Assembly: GCF_040869045.1 (NCBI RefSeq)
Contig: NC_090319.1
Location: 65,444,779-65,508,778 of the forward strand
Direction of reading: 5' to 3'
Length of the DNA stretch: 64,000 nucleotides
Origin: Eurosta solidaginis
Taxonomy: Eukaryota; Arthropoda; Insecta; Diptera; Tephritidae
Part shown: positions 34,672-45,045 of the stretch, one piece after another
Position numbering within the stretch: position 1 is the stretch's first letter
How the letters are laid out: each line of letters starts with the position of its first letter
Notes under the pieces: model-generated
Told to the model about the DNA's origin: nothing
Seen by the model: only the letters and a program-made list of their open reading frames with translations
Databases searched by the model: none
Program-made: the position numbers and the translations under genes

Positions 34672-36019
34672 ATGGAGAAAAAATTTGACAAATGCAAAAG
34701 TAATATACGAGGAGAAGCGTCAAAAATTCGGTGTGAAGGGGTGTGTGGTAAATATTACCACCTAACAACAAAATGCTCAGGCTTGGAATCAATACAGCGT
34801 CACCAAACTTGAAGAATGTGAGATGCTTAGGTTTATGTGTACTGACTGTGTGCAGTATGTACATAACGTTGATGACATCCTTAAAGATATGCAAATGGTG
34901 GTAAAGCAGAATGGACAACAATTAGCAGAGTATAGAAGTGAGTTTGATAATTCACTAAAGAAAAATGAGCGAGAGATTAAACAAGTACTTAAAGCAGTGG
35001 AAGTTGCATTTAGTGAAAGAATCAAAGCAATGCAAAAAGCTCAAGAGTCTTGCGAAAGAAGTGTGAAAGAAGTAAACAAAATCCGTGAAATAGCAGAAGG
35101 GTTCAAGCGAAGCAGTGAGCAAGTATGCGAAGAGTTAAAAGGCAATAAAAATGACAATAAGAAAATGATTGAAACAATTAGTAATGAAAATAAAAAAATA
35201 TGCACAGAAATAAAGAGAAACGGCAATGTTGAAGCCAAGGCATCGTATGCAGCTGTAACAAAAGCGTTGCCAGAGATTAGAAAAGTTGTTCCCTTAATAG
35301 TTAAGCCAAATACAAAGCAAGGTGCTGAAAAAACCAAAAATGATCTAAACTTGAATGTCGATCCAAAGGAGCTACAAATTACAAATATAGTAGCAAGACA
35401 AAGCGGTGTAGTGATTGTAGAGAGTGCAAATGACCATGATCGTGAGAAAATAAAAAATGCTATTGAGAACAGCCTCGGAAATAACTACAATGTGAAGATT
35501 CCTATGAAAGTGAAACCAACCGTTATTGTAACTGGTATAAATTTCAAGTATGATAATGATGAGCTTACCCAGAGAATTAAACGTCAGAATAATTGTCTAT
35601 CCGAAACAGATATAAAAATTGTCAAGCAGTATGAAGTTAAAAAAAATGAGAAAATTTACTATAATGCCGTAATTGAAGTGGAGGTTGAAGCTTTTATGAA
35701 TATACTAGCCGGAGAAAGGCTCAATGTAGGCTGGGAGCGGTGCAGAGTATATGATGCAGTGCAAGTACTATGTTGTTTCAAATGCAAAGGCTTCAATCAC
35801 AAAGCCAGTGACTGCAAAGAAAAAGAAGTATGCACAAAATGCTTGGGTGAGCATAAATATGTGGTATGCAATAAAGAAGCAATAAATAAATGCATCAACT
35901 GCATCAGGGCAAATAAAGAATTAAATTTGGGACTGGACGAAAATCACGATTCCATGGACAGAATGTGTCCTGTGTATCAACAAAAGCTCATAGCAAGGAA
36001 GAGGAAGATTGGCTATTAG
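34672..36019 (+). pseudogene. LINE ORF1: PHD-like finger, coiled coil, CCHC knuckles
   Basis: RNA-binding ORF1 protein. From ATG 34672 the first 40 codons begin a PHD-like zinc finger (CKSNIRGEASKIRCEGVCGK, YYHLTTKCSGL). The frame is lost near 34805, and the partner frame supplies MLRFMCTDCVQYV, the last Cys pair. Next comes a charged, probably coiled-coil region (residues about 20-125 of the open part), then SYAAVTKALPEI and a mixed domain. Near the end are cysteine knuckles CFKCKGFNHKASDC, CTKCLGEHKYVVC and CINC. It ends at 36019, 75 bases before ORF2. One frameshift separates the zinc finger from the rest. Confidence 0.82.
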
Positions 36020-36094
36020 CAACCAACGAGGGAATCTGTAACCACAAAGCACAAGTCAAAAACTAAAACAAACCTGCGTAACAAAGAGCTTAAC

Positions 36095-38901
36095 TTGGAC
36101 TGTATATATCTTAATATTAATAGTATTACAGCAAATAAGCTAGAGCTGGAACATCTTATAGAAATAAAAAAACCCAGCATTGTTTTATGCGCGGAAACAT
36201 GTACAACAGATAAAATCATGGATTCTGAGCTATGCATTTCCACATATAAATTCATCCGCTGCGATTCCCACAGTAGACATACAGGTGGTGTTCTAATGTA
36301 TGTACATGAAAATTTACAATATAGCATAGTGTGTAATAAAGCTATTGACAGGAATGTGTGGTGCATTGTCATAAAACTTAAAAAATATGCGTTAAAATGG
36401 CAAATTGGTGTACTCTATCACTCACCAAATAGCAGTGATGCTGACTTCATGACATACTTAAACAATGTCATCAATGAACACCTCAGGGAATCTGACAACA
36501 TTATAATAGTTGGAGATTTTAACATTAATATGAATATATCATCAACATACTCAAACCAGCTTATAAGTTTATTTGCACAAATGGCTATGGTACAAAGAAA
36601 AAATTTCAACACAAGAATAACTGAGCACTCCTCTACGAAAATAGACTTACTCTTCAGCAATAATGAGCAAGTTAAAACTGAACATGTAAGTGGATATAAA
36701 ATTTCCGATCATGAAACAATTCATTTCAAAGTACCAACAGCTAAATATTGCAAAATGAGAAAAGTTGCTACTGTCACCAACTGGGAGTACTATAGCGCAG
36801 AAAATCTTTTAAATCTGCTGCGAACGTGCGACTTTAGCTCTGTGTCTCATGTAGGCATAGAACGTAGAACTGAGATCCTGAACAATATTTTAACTGAAGC
36901 TATTCAAGCATTGACGTATGAGAAGAGGATCCAAATACAACTGAGGAATAAGTGGTATGACCGTGAGCTAAAGGAACTGCACAAAAGAAAATTTGAATTC
37001 TATAATACTGCTAGAAATACTGGCAACTGGGTGGATTATAATGGCATAAAAAAATATATAAAAAAACTGTTATGTATAAAAAGAAGAAATATATGGAAGA
37101 TAAAGTGCTCGATAGTGCAGGAGACATGAAGCGGATGTTGAAGTCTTTAAAACATCTTGCTGAGCTCACCGATGACAGAAAGGTCGTTAGCAAAATAGTA
37201 ATTAACGGTGAATGCCTTGAGAAGGAATACGATATAGCCAATGCCCTAAATACATTTTTTGTACAGAGCATAGCTGAAATTAATGATAGCATTGAAATAA
37301 TTCCAATTGCGGCAGAAACAAGTGTAAATAATGCAATTGAAACTTTTCAATTCACCGACGTAGAGTTAGATGATATAATGAACATTACTAAATCTTTTAG
37401 AAACAAATATGGTGGAAAAAAGCTTTTGTCGGAGGGGGTATTTAAAGATGCCATGATTTACATTGCTCACTTCTACAAAGATATAATAAATGAATCAATA
37501 AACAGTAGCATTGTTCCAAATTGCTGGAAAGTATCAACTATAGTACCTGCGGAAAAAGTCAAAAATACAGTAAGGCCAGAGGAACTGCGCCCAATTAATA
37601 CGCTACCCGCAGATGAAAAAATTATGGAAACGGTGGTTAAAAATCAATTAGTGGCATATCTAGATAAATACCAAATTATTATACCTGAACAATCTGGGTT
37701 TAGGAAAAGCCATTCTTGCGAAACCGCACTGAATATGGTTATTGCGGAATGGAAAGAGGATATAACTGATAAGAAAGTTGTGATCTCAGTCTTTTTAGAC
37801 TTAAAACGTGCTTTTGAAACTGTGGATAGAGAGGAACTGCTGAATGTTATGTTTAATAATGGGATAAGAGGAAAATCCTTGGAATGGTTCAGAAGCTATT
37901 TGAGTAATAGAAAACAGAAGACGATAATTGGAAGTGCAGTTTCACCGGTTGCTGATGTACATATTGGGCTACCGCAAGGTTCATTATTGGCACCGCTATT
38001 GTTTACAATATATATTAACGATATTAAAGAATGCTTGAAATATTGCAATATTCGACTATTTGCGGATGATGCATTGATAACCATTAGTGAAAGAAGTGCG
38101 GGCTTTGCGGTATCGAAAATGCAAGAAGACTTAGACTCCCTCTACAAATGGCTATGCCATAGAAAGTTGAAAGTGAACGTGGATAAAACCAAAAGTATGA
38201 TATTTTGCAAAAATCAAAGCATTATGGGTGCCAATAACCTTAGCAATATTACTCTGAAGATAAGAAATGTTGAAATTCAGCAAGTAGACAAGATCAAATA
38301 CCTAGGAGTCTGGATCGACAAAAACCTTAGATTTGGAGAACACATAAGTTATTTAGAAAACAAAATTGCAAAAAAAATTGGTTTTATGTACAGAACTTGT
38401 AAATATATTAGTCAACGACACAAATTATTAGTGTATCGATCAATTATTGAACCGCACTTTATCTATTGTCCAACAATCCTGCTATTAGCAAATGACACAC
38501 AAATAAAAAAACTGCAGATACAACAAAACAAGGCAATGCGATTAATTTTAAAATGTTCGCTTAGAACACCAAAAACTACAATGCTAAATATGTTAAACTG
38601 GCTCAGTGTAAAACAGTCGATATATTATTTCACATTGAAATTTATACATCATATGAAATTAGGAATAACACCGAATTATCTCAACGGGAGAATACATTTT
38701 AATCATGAAATACATAACTATGGAACTAGAAACAGCGGAAATATAAGACTGCCTAGAGTAAGAACGGAGTTCGCGAAGAAGACTTTAGAATATATAGGTT
38801 ATAAAATGTACAATGAATTACCAAATGCGATAAAAGACTGTGAAAATATTAATAAGTTTAAAGCAAAATTATTTTTATACTGTAAGTCATTAAGCATGTA
38901 A
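36095..38901 (+). pseudogene. LINE ORF2: endonuclease and reverse transcriptase
   Basis: Polyprotein for target-primed reverse transcription. The first part (36095-37129) is the AP-type endonuclease: LNINSITANKLELEHL, CAETCTTDKI, HTGGVLMYV, IIIVGDFNINMN, TKIDLLFSN and ISDHETIHF, the catalytic SDH motif. A frame change in the 37072-37129 overlap leads to the RT part (to 38901): ELRPINTLPADEKIME, SGFRKSHSCETALN, ISVFLDLKRAFETVD, LPQGSLLAPLLFTIYIND and the catalytic RLFADDALI. A thumb region follows (KIKYLGVWIDKNLRF). No RNase H domain. A single frameshift is the only break I see. Confidence 0.9.
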
Positions 38902-38992
38902 TGTATACAATTTATTTATATATATATATTTTTTTTTTTACCTTGAACTAGGTCTTAAAGACCGTAAATAAATAAATTATTATTATTATAAT

Positions 38993-39075
38993 TGCCATTA
39001 CCATACCCATTGTCACTACCACCACCACTACCACTTCCACTACTACCATTAACAGCACAACTACCACTTAATGAC
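38993..39075. repeat. ACC/ACT array, right part
   Basis: Continuation of the 33900-34470 triplet array after the LINE (CACTACCACCACCACTACC and similar). Confidence 0.75.
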
Positions 39076-39478
39076 TTAAGTATTTCACGCATGATATAAT
39101 CATTTCTATAGAACTTCAAAGTGGACTCCATTTAAGTGAATGGCCCCAAGCTGAGATATATATTGAAAGTGAACAAATTTGCCTTCGTTGGCATATTGTT
39201 ACAAGGGATTTTTTTGAGGCCCTAGAAATTTTGTGTAATGTTTTATCAGAATAGGGGCGTGGCACCGCCCATAAAAAAAGAAATGTCTCCCGATTTCCTC
39301 TTACAATAAAACTTAGTAAGTGAAATATCATTGATACAAAACTTTTTTTTTGGTAAGGTATAGCTTATAAGCCTACTCTACGACCCTATTGAACATCTTT
39401 TTTATAACCGTGGAGGTGGTCTTTAACCAATCCCGTCCAGTTTAACTAGAAATATTTCCTGCTATAAGGAAAATATAT
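39076..39478. other. Non-coding, possible unnamed repeat
   Basis: No gene. It includes the palindromic GGGGCGTGGCACCGCCC near 39254, which I recall as part of a dispersed fly repeat, but no element ends are visible. Confidence 0.35.
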
Positions 39479-39815
39479 TGTAACGAATTTGGGGAAATCC
39501 TGGTTATTATTGCACCTTCTGCTAAGGTTCGAATCGCCAAACTGTTGAATAAATCACTCCAATATTCAGCATTGAAAATTGGTATTTATATAGATTACTT
39601 TGGGAGTACTTCACAATTAGACTTCACTCCATAACTAATAGCATGCTTAAATCAAAACTGATTAGTCATTCGTCAGCTTGCGCTGCTTTTATACCCTCTG
39701 TTACCTGATCTGCATATTTCTCCAAAGGTCTAGACGTTGCACCTTCTAAAATTGTTGTATCTTCTGCTTGGTAATTTTAGTTATATGCGTGTGTATGCAC
39801 GCTCAGCACGCTGAG
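39479..39815 (-). mobile_element. Truncated solo LTR (same family as 56383-56898)
   Basis: Reverse complement of the LTR family seen complete at 56383-56898. The end AATTCGTTACA reads TGTAACGAATT at 39479. Shared blocks include ACCTTTGGAGAAATATGC, ACAGAG..TATAAAAGCAGCGC (probable TATA box) and GATTTATTCAACAGTTT. The 5' part of the LTR is shortened and lost near 39815, where it abuts the 3' UTR of a LINE. No target duplication found. Confidence 0.75.
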
Positions 39816-39839
39816 TATATAAGAAACCCAAGACATATT

Positions 39840-40985
39840 ATTGTTTTTGTGCTAACAGTGCTTCGCCCCATTCAATGGGCACGACCACTCACAAATTGTC
39901 ATCAAAGCCCTCTAACGGGAGTCCAAGGAAACTGGCTGTTTCAACAGGGGCGGACCATAGGGAGATTGGTGTTAGAGCCGTAGGTTACACATTACAAATG
40001 AAAGGATGGTTGGTGTCATCGCATGCAGGAAATACATTACGTATGTCGTGGTTGATTGTGAACAAGTATGAGTTTAACCTGTTACAGTATCCAGAACGAA
40101 GTTGGGTCAGGGGGACTCGTGTCTCCCTTGGTAGTGCTGCTTTCTTCTTCTGCAAGGGTAGGATATTGCATATTAATGACAGGGTTCGCCGTGCGCGTCC
40201 TGGCAAAAGCGTTAAGCGGTTCTGTGTAAATTTTGCTTAGGGCCTGCTTATGCTTGTCTGGATCAAACGGCTGTGTTGGCAGGTGCCGGATCTCGTCATA
40301 GTGCTTAAGTAGATGTTCCCTTAATCCCCGTGGAGGCGGTGCTAGATCAAGCAGTTGTTTGCTATGATGTACTGGTTTAAGACAATTTAGTAAAAACTGC
40401 ATGTTCAGCATTTCGATGCGCTCTTTAATGTTGAACTCTTTGGCCTCACTATGTAGGTGGTGTTCAGGGGTCATAAGGAGACATCCATTGGCAGCTTTGA
40501 TAGCTGCATTTTGAGAGGCCTGCAGCCTTTTCCAGTATGTATTTTTAAGACCAGGTGATCAAACTAGTGACGTGGTTAGCAACGTTTATTTATCTTTTCT
40601 AAAGGTGCTGCCGGCAAGTGACTTGATGATTTTGGTGCGGCCTTGTACTTTAGATACGATTTCGGTGGCATGCGCCTTGAAGGTCAGAATATTATCGAAC
40701 TTTACCCCTAAGATCTTTGGGTGACTGACAGTCGGTAGTATGACACCATCGACGTGAAGGTCCAACATTTGCGTCATCTGTGTCTTCGACGTCGTAAACA
40801 GGATGGCTGTGGATTTTGTCGCTGATAATGCCAGGTTGTGCGAGTGAAGAAACTAGAGAGATCACGGAGATAGCTGTTTATTTCAGAAACTTATTCATCA
40901 GTTGAAGGGCCAGGTCCTGTTGCCATAATCGTGCAGTCCTTGGCATAGGAAATGATATATTACACGAGGTGCCGGTCTAAATCTT
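39840..40985 (-). pseudogene. LINE 3' half: RT C-terminus and thumb
   Basis: Minus strand, in order from 40985: a degenerate catalytic block ISYAKDCTIMATGPGPSTDE (near 40950), LPTVSHPKILGVKFDNILTF and KIIKSLAGSTFRKDK (40777-40586), then MTPEHHLHSEAKEFNIKERI and NMQFLLNCLKPVHHSKQLLD (40474 on). After a frameshift near 40100-40200 come ALPRETRVPLTQLRSGYCNR and a degenerate Cys motif (VFPACDDTNHPFIC), then ETASFLGLPLEGFDDNL near 39900. The YADD box reads YAKD, so the catalytic site is also lost. A jockey-like family; 5'-truncated. Confidence 0.75.
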
Positions 40986-41151
40986 CTTAAAGGTATATCG
41001 CGCAAAATTTTTTGTTTTCCTGTACGCCCCAAAAATCTAATTCTCTGCACAGAAAGTGAGAGTAATTTTTATACACGAGCTGATAAATTGCCAAAAGGCA
41101 GTCATTGTGTTTCACGTGCTATTATGTGTTTCATATTTTGTATGTATATAA

Positions 41152-41757
41152 GGGTGGGTCGATTTGTATGGACGAAAGTTAACCGATATCGCGCCATAGA
41201 TTTTTCGATAGAATTTGGGCTCAGGAAAAAAAGTTCTACTACGCATACCCAAAAAATAATTTTTGAGCCTGCGTAATTTAATTTTTTTGACTTTTTTTCG
41301 ACTTCGATTTTTAAGGTTTTTTCATGACGTACTAAACAAATTTTCATATGCATACCCTGTCCGACCCAAAAATGTCCGTTAAAAACGTTGGCGATGACAG
41401 TTTTTTTTCAAAAAACTGTTATCGCCAACGTTTTTAGCGGACATTTTTTTTTTCATTTTTTCTTTCAAAAAACTGTTATCGCCAACGTTTTTAGCGGACA
41501 TTTTTTTCATTCTTATTTTTTTTTTTTTCAAAAAACTGTTATCGCCAACGTTTTTAGCGGACATTTTTGGGTCGGACAGGGTATACATGAAAATTTTACA
41601 ATCAAATAAATTTTTTTTTAGTAGGTCATGATGAGAACCTTAAAAATCAAAGTTTTTTTTGGGTATGCGTAGTGGAACTTTTTTTCCTGAGCCCAAATCC
41701 TATCGAAAAATCGATGTCGCGGTATCGGTTAATAAATCGACGCAGTCTAATGCACAT
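41152..41757. mobile_element. Foldback/palindromic element with central triplicate
   Basis: The left arm (from GGGTCGATTT near 41156 to about 41408) is the imperfect reverse complement of the right arm (about 41529-41745). Shared blocks are TTAACCGATAT/CCGCG, ATTTTTCGATAG, TTTGGGCTCAGG, ACGCATACCC, CATACCCTGTCCGACCC and AAAATGTCCG. In the middle a unit of about 40 bp starting CAAAAAACTGTTATCGCCAA occurs three times in tandem (41409, 41466, 41529) and once inverted (41368-41408). No coding capacity. It could form a very long hairpin RNA or DNA. Confidence 0.8.
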
Positions 41758-41787
41758 GCATTAACTCATGAAGTCAATATATGTACA

Positions 41788-42060
41788 TCTTAATATATAA
41801 AAATCACGTACTATCACTGTGTTTAACCGCGATGGACTCCTAAACTACTTAACTGATTTTCAATTTGTTTTACACCCCGTGTGTAGTTCGATCTAACTTG
41901 AAATGAATAGGACAAATTTTTTTATTTGATTATACGTAATAATAAAATGTTACGTATACGCACCGGCACTCACATTTTCAGGTGGTGGGGATATACTTCC
42001 GTGTAATTGGTTGGTGTTTAATTAAACAAAGTGCTTATCAATAAAAAATATTATAGCGAA
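41788..42060 (+). mobile_element. Helitron 5' end, second family
   Basis: A/TCTTAATATATAAAAATCAC at 41787-41807 has the TC start after an A host base typical of Helitron 5' ends. The following ACCGCGATGGACTCCTAAAC stretch resembles dispersed insect Helitron sequence as I recall it. The 3' end (hairpin plus CTRR) is not identified; 42060-42278 is unassigned. Confidence 0.4.
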
Positions 42061-42278
42061 TGATATCAAGTATAGCACATCACCAGGCCCACCGATAAGG
42101 TGGGGGGTTAGCCCCGGGCCCGGAGTATCTGAGGGGGCCCGCGATTTAGAGGTACTATGACATTTTTTAATTCAGGAGAGTCTTTAGTTGTTCCATGTGC
42201 AATTTTTAAGCCGAATTTCACAAGCAACGAAAATCTGCTTTTCGTTTTAATATTATAGTGAAGTGTGAAAAATAAAAA

Positions 42279-43019
42279 TCTATATATATAAAAAGAAAGG
42301 CTAAAATGTGTGTTAGTTGGTCGCCGGTGTTTGAAGAGATGCGTTGGTTGATTTTGTTCAAACTTTCACACAAGTTGCGTAAATCTCACGCGGTGGTTAC
42401 TACATAGGTTTGGTTGCGATCGACGTACAGGGTCTCAAGATATAGGCCGAAACGTGGATCCGAGTACCCCTAGAACGTGTTTATAGATTATGGATAACAA
42501 ATGAAAGATGTTGATGAGTGCTTTAGTAGAGGGTAATTCTCATACCCCTGGGTGACTAGGGTCTCGAGATATAGGCCAAAACGTGGGCCAGTGAATGCCT
42601 AGACAGTGTTTATACAATATGGATATCAAATGAAAGCTGTTGATGAGTGCTTTAATACAGAGTAATATATTATCCAGAGACGGACTGGGACTGGGATTAG
42701 GACTAGGACTGGGACTGAGACTCGGAGTGGGACTGGGACTGGGACTGGAACAAAATACATACCACCCAATGGGACAGGCAATAAGGGATGCAGAGAATGA
42801 GAAGAAATTGAGAGAAGAGAAAACAGAGAAGGAGATTGAGAAAAGGATAGAATGAGACGAAGATGGAGATAGATGAAGCGAAAAAGACGGAGGGAGGAGT
42901 GAATAAAAGGATTAGGAAAAAGTGAAGAGGGGGGAGGCAGAGTCAGACGGAAAAAGCTTATTAAAATGTATGCAGATAGGCCAAATTTAGGGCAGAACAA
43001 CGTCTGCCGGGTCTTCTAG
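42279..43019 (+). mobile_element. Non-autonomous Helitron, complete
   Basis: Starts TCTATATATATAAAAAG after host A (42278) and ends GGGTCTTCTAG before host T (43020), as Helitrons insert between A and T. Eleven bases before the end is a hairpin, GGCAGA-ACAACG-TCTGCC (42991-43008). Length 741 bp. The interior has two diverged copies of a segment (GATATAGGCC.AAACGTGG and ATGAAAG.TGTTGATGAGTGC), a GGGACT-type minisatellite (42682-42748) and a purine-rich stretch. No Rep/helicase gene. Confidence 0.85.
42682..42748 (+). repeat. GGGACT minisatellite inside Helitron
   Basis: Hexamer GGGACT and variants (GGATTA, GGACTA, GAGACT) repeated about eleven times on the plus strand. Confidence 0.8.
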
Positions 43020-43316
43020 TTTTATTTATAAATTTTTCTTCACTAAAGTTCATTGCATAAGACTTTTGTTCCCTTCATGTAAACAATTTGCACGGTTGCC
43101 ACAGCAAAACTTGTGCTGGCTTGAGCTTGTGCTGATGCTCTGTTTGACAACATCATGCGCGTATTAGCTTTGTTCACGGCAAGCTCCCATTTTGCACCCC
43201 CACCCCCTCCTACCCCCTTTTAAACACAACAGACATCGATGCAAACGCGAAACACAGAAGCGTCTGGGGCGAACAGCCAAACCCGTCTACTTTGTTAAAC
43301 GCCATTTAAGTAATGC

Positions 43317-43839
43317 TGTAAAGTGGCATTTCGATGCCACTTATTTTTGGGCTTGCAGCCACACGCACACACACACAGCAAAACACTATTTTAATACATT
43401 TTAGTTTCTTTTATTTAAAAATATACTTTTTGGTTTGTTCATACAAATATATATATATATTGTTTTAAGTTCTTATTTTTATAATTTAGTTTTTCTGTCT
43501 TTCTAATTTGGTTCACTTTAGTTTTACTTAATTTTTAGCGTTTTGTTCTCACGCGGCGGCCGGCTCAATTCTAACTACAAACTGTAGAAAAATGCTGACG
43601 CTTCAAAGCGGCCCTGCCGCTATGCCAAAAGTGCATAGCGGTAAAATCGCATGATGCAGTGGCGTGATAGAGTCGAGTAACGGAAGATTCAGCCAATCAG
43701 AATTCTCTCCGTCATTCGACTCTTTCACCCAGTAACGCCAAGTGCATACATGCATGGTTGCATGTGGCGGTGATGCCAGCTATTTTAGTTTTTAGTTTTA
43801 TTTTTAGTTTTTAGTTGGCTGGCACAACATGACGCTACA
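43317..43839 (-). repeat. 3' LTR of mdg1-like element
   Basis: 523 bp, TG...CA ends (plus-strand TGTAAAGTGG to GACGCTACA). Contains a CACACA run and a TATATATATA run. On the internal side it is preceded by the purine tract CAAAGGGGGATGA (plus-strand 43840-43852). Confidence 0.93.
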
Positions 43840-44379
43840 TCATCCCCCTTTGGAAAAGAAGAATTTGGCAAGGTGATCAGTCTTGCCACATTCTTCTTTA
43901 GGCTATATCAAAAAGAGTTAAAATTGAAATTTGCAAAAAGAAAAAAGGAAAAGTTAATTTTTAGATTTTGATAATTTAGTTTAGTTTGAAGTGAGCCGAT
44001 ATTTTATCTTGTATGGTAAGCTTATTGTATAAGCTACTACTATTACTACTACTTAACGTAAGTAAGTTGCTATCTTTTTATATTATTTAGGTGACATATA
44101 TTTAGTAAATTAGCTCGTATCGAAATTAACATAAAAAAAAAATTTTTTTTTTTTGTTACATTCCTTGGCGCATTCTTAAAATATATTCATATTTAAAGAT
44201 TAATTAGTAAAATTTCAAAGTACTATAAATTTTAATAAAATGTTTGGATACGGTTTTTATGTACAGTTTTTTCAATTTAGGCCGTATTAAAAATTAACAT
44301 TAACAGGTTGTTTAGTTTGGCCTTCATTGGCATGTTCTTAAAGTAGGTTTATATGCAAAGATTATTTTCGGCTATCAAT
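43840..44379 (-). other. 3' untranslated part of the element with internal duplication
   Basis: Non-coding between pol and the 3' LTR. Two diverged direct copies are visible, roughly 44165-44285 and 44325-44430, sharing TTGGC.TTCTTAAA, AAAGATTA and GTACAGTTTTTTCAATTT. The second overlaps the end of the integrase coding sequence. Confidence 0.6.
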
Positions 44380-44595
44380 TTAATTAATTTTTTGTATACG
44401 ATTTTTGTGTACAGTTTTTTCAATTTTATTAATTTCATCAAAAATGTTTACATTTGGTCCATCGATATTCTTTATTATGTAGGGACCCTGATATATATTT
44501 CTATGTTTATTTCTCGGTTCTGTTTCTACTAAAACCCTATCATTAATTTTAATTTCTAAAGGCTTAGCGGTTTTATCGTATAATTCTTTATACTG
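44380..44595 (-). pseudogene. Integrase C-terminal fragment
   Basis: The minus strand from 44595 reads YKELYDKTAKPLEIKINDRV, ETEPRNKHRNIYQGPYIIKN and ends KNRIQKIN at a stop (44380). This is the integrase C-terminal domain of mdg1/412-type Pol. It is in a different frame from the upstream integrase core, from which it is separated by a deletion at about 44596. Confidence 0.85.
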
Positions 44596-44953
44596 TTACC
44601 AGGTATTTAGAAAAGTCACAAATCATAGTAACAGCGAACTTGTTACCATAGTTTGATTCTGGAAGTGGACCTATTGTATCGATAATCATTATATCAAATG
44701 GTTTACAGGGAGTTGGATTGAGGACAAGATTTTATTTTGTTTTTGGTCTCACTTTATTTAAAAGACATTTATTGCAATTTTTCACAAATTTCGCTATATC
44801 ACGTGTCATGTTTTTCCAGTAATATTTAGTTCTTAATTTGGCATATAACCTTTTTGTTCCGCAATGACCTCCTAACAGTGTGTCTTCGTGATAAATTGTC
44901 ATAAGTTTTTGTTTCTGTTCATTGTCTGTTATGGTCTCTACAGGGTCCGTCAA
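44596..44953 (-). pseudogene. Integrase N-terminus and partial core
   Basis: The minus strand carries the HHCC zinc-binding region (HEDTLLGGHCGTKRLYAKL, then FVKNCNKCLLNK), an in-frame TAA at 44732, then the start of the catalytic core with both expected Asp positions (IMIIDTIGPLPESN, VTMICDFSKYLVT). The sequence breaks off at 44596. The segment with the catalytic Glu of the D,D-E triad is deleted. A frame change near 44950 separates it from the rest of pol. Confidence 0.85.
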
Positions 44954-45045
44954 TATATTTGTAATGATTTTAAAATTTCATTCCCGCGGATTTTAAAATT
45001 CGTAATTGAAAAATTATTGAAAAATATATCATTTTTTGGCCATTC

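Larger units (their letters stand above)
34670..38990 (+). mobile_element. Nearly full-length LINE with zinc-finger ORF1
   Basis: Two-gene non-LTR retrotransposon on the plus strand: ORF1 (34672-36019) and ORF2 (36095-38901), then a short 3' UTR ending in AAATAAATAAATTATTATTAT near 38985. It lies inside the ACC/ACT array. The leader may begin as early as about 34480. A handful of frameshifts make this copy inactive. The clade is jockey/CR1-like; I cannot fix it further. Confidence 0.88.

Noticed and set aside
41409..41568. Direct repeats as a CRISPR array
   Set aside because: Eukaryotic context, three units with T-rich spacers of differing length, embedded in a palindromic element.
41379..41609. 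Repetitive ORFs with NVGDNSFLK/VIANVFSGHFF units as a repeat protein
   Set aside because: They only reflect the triplicated palindromic DNA unit and its inverted copy.
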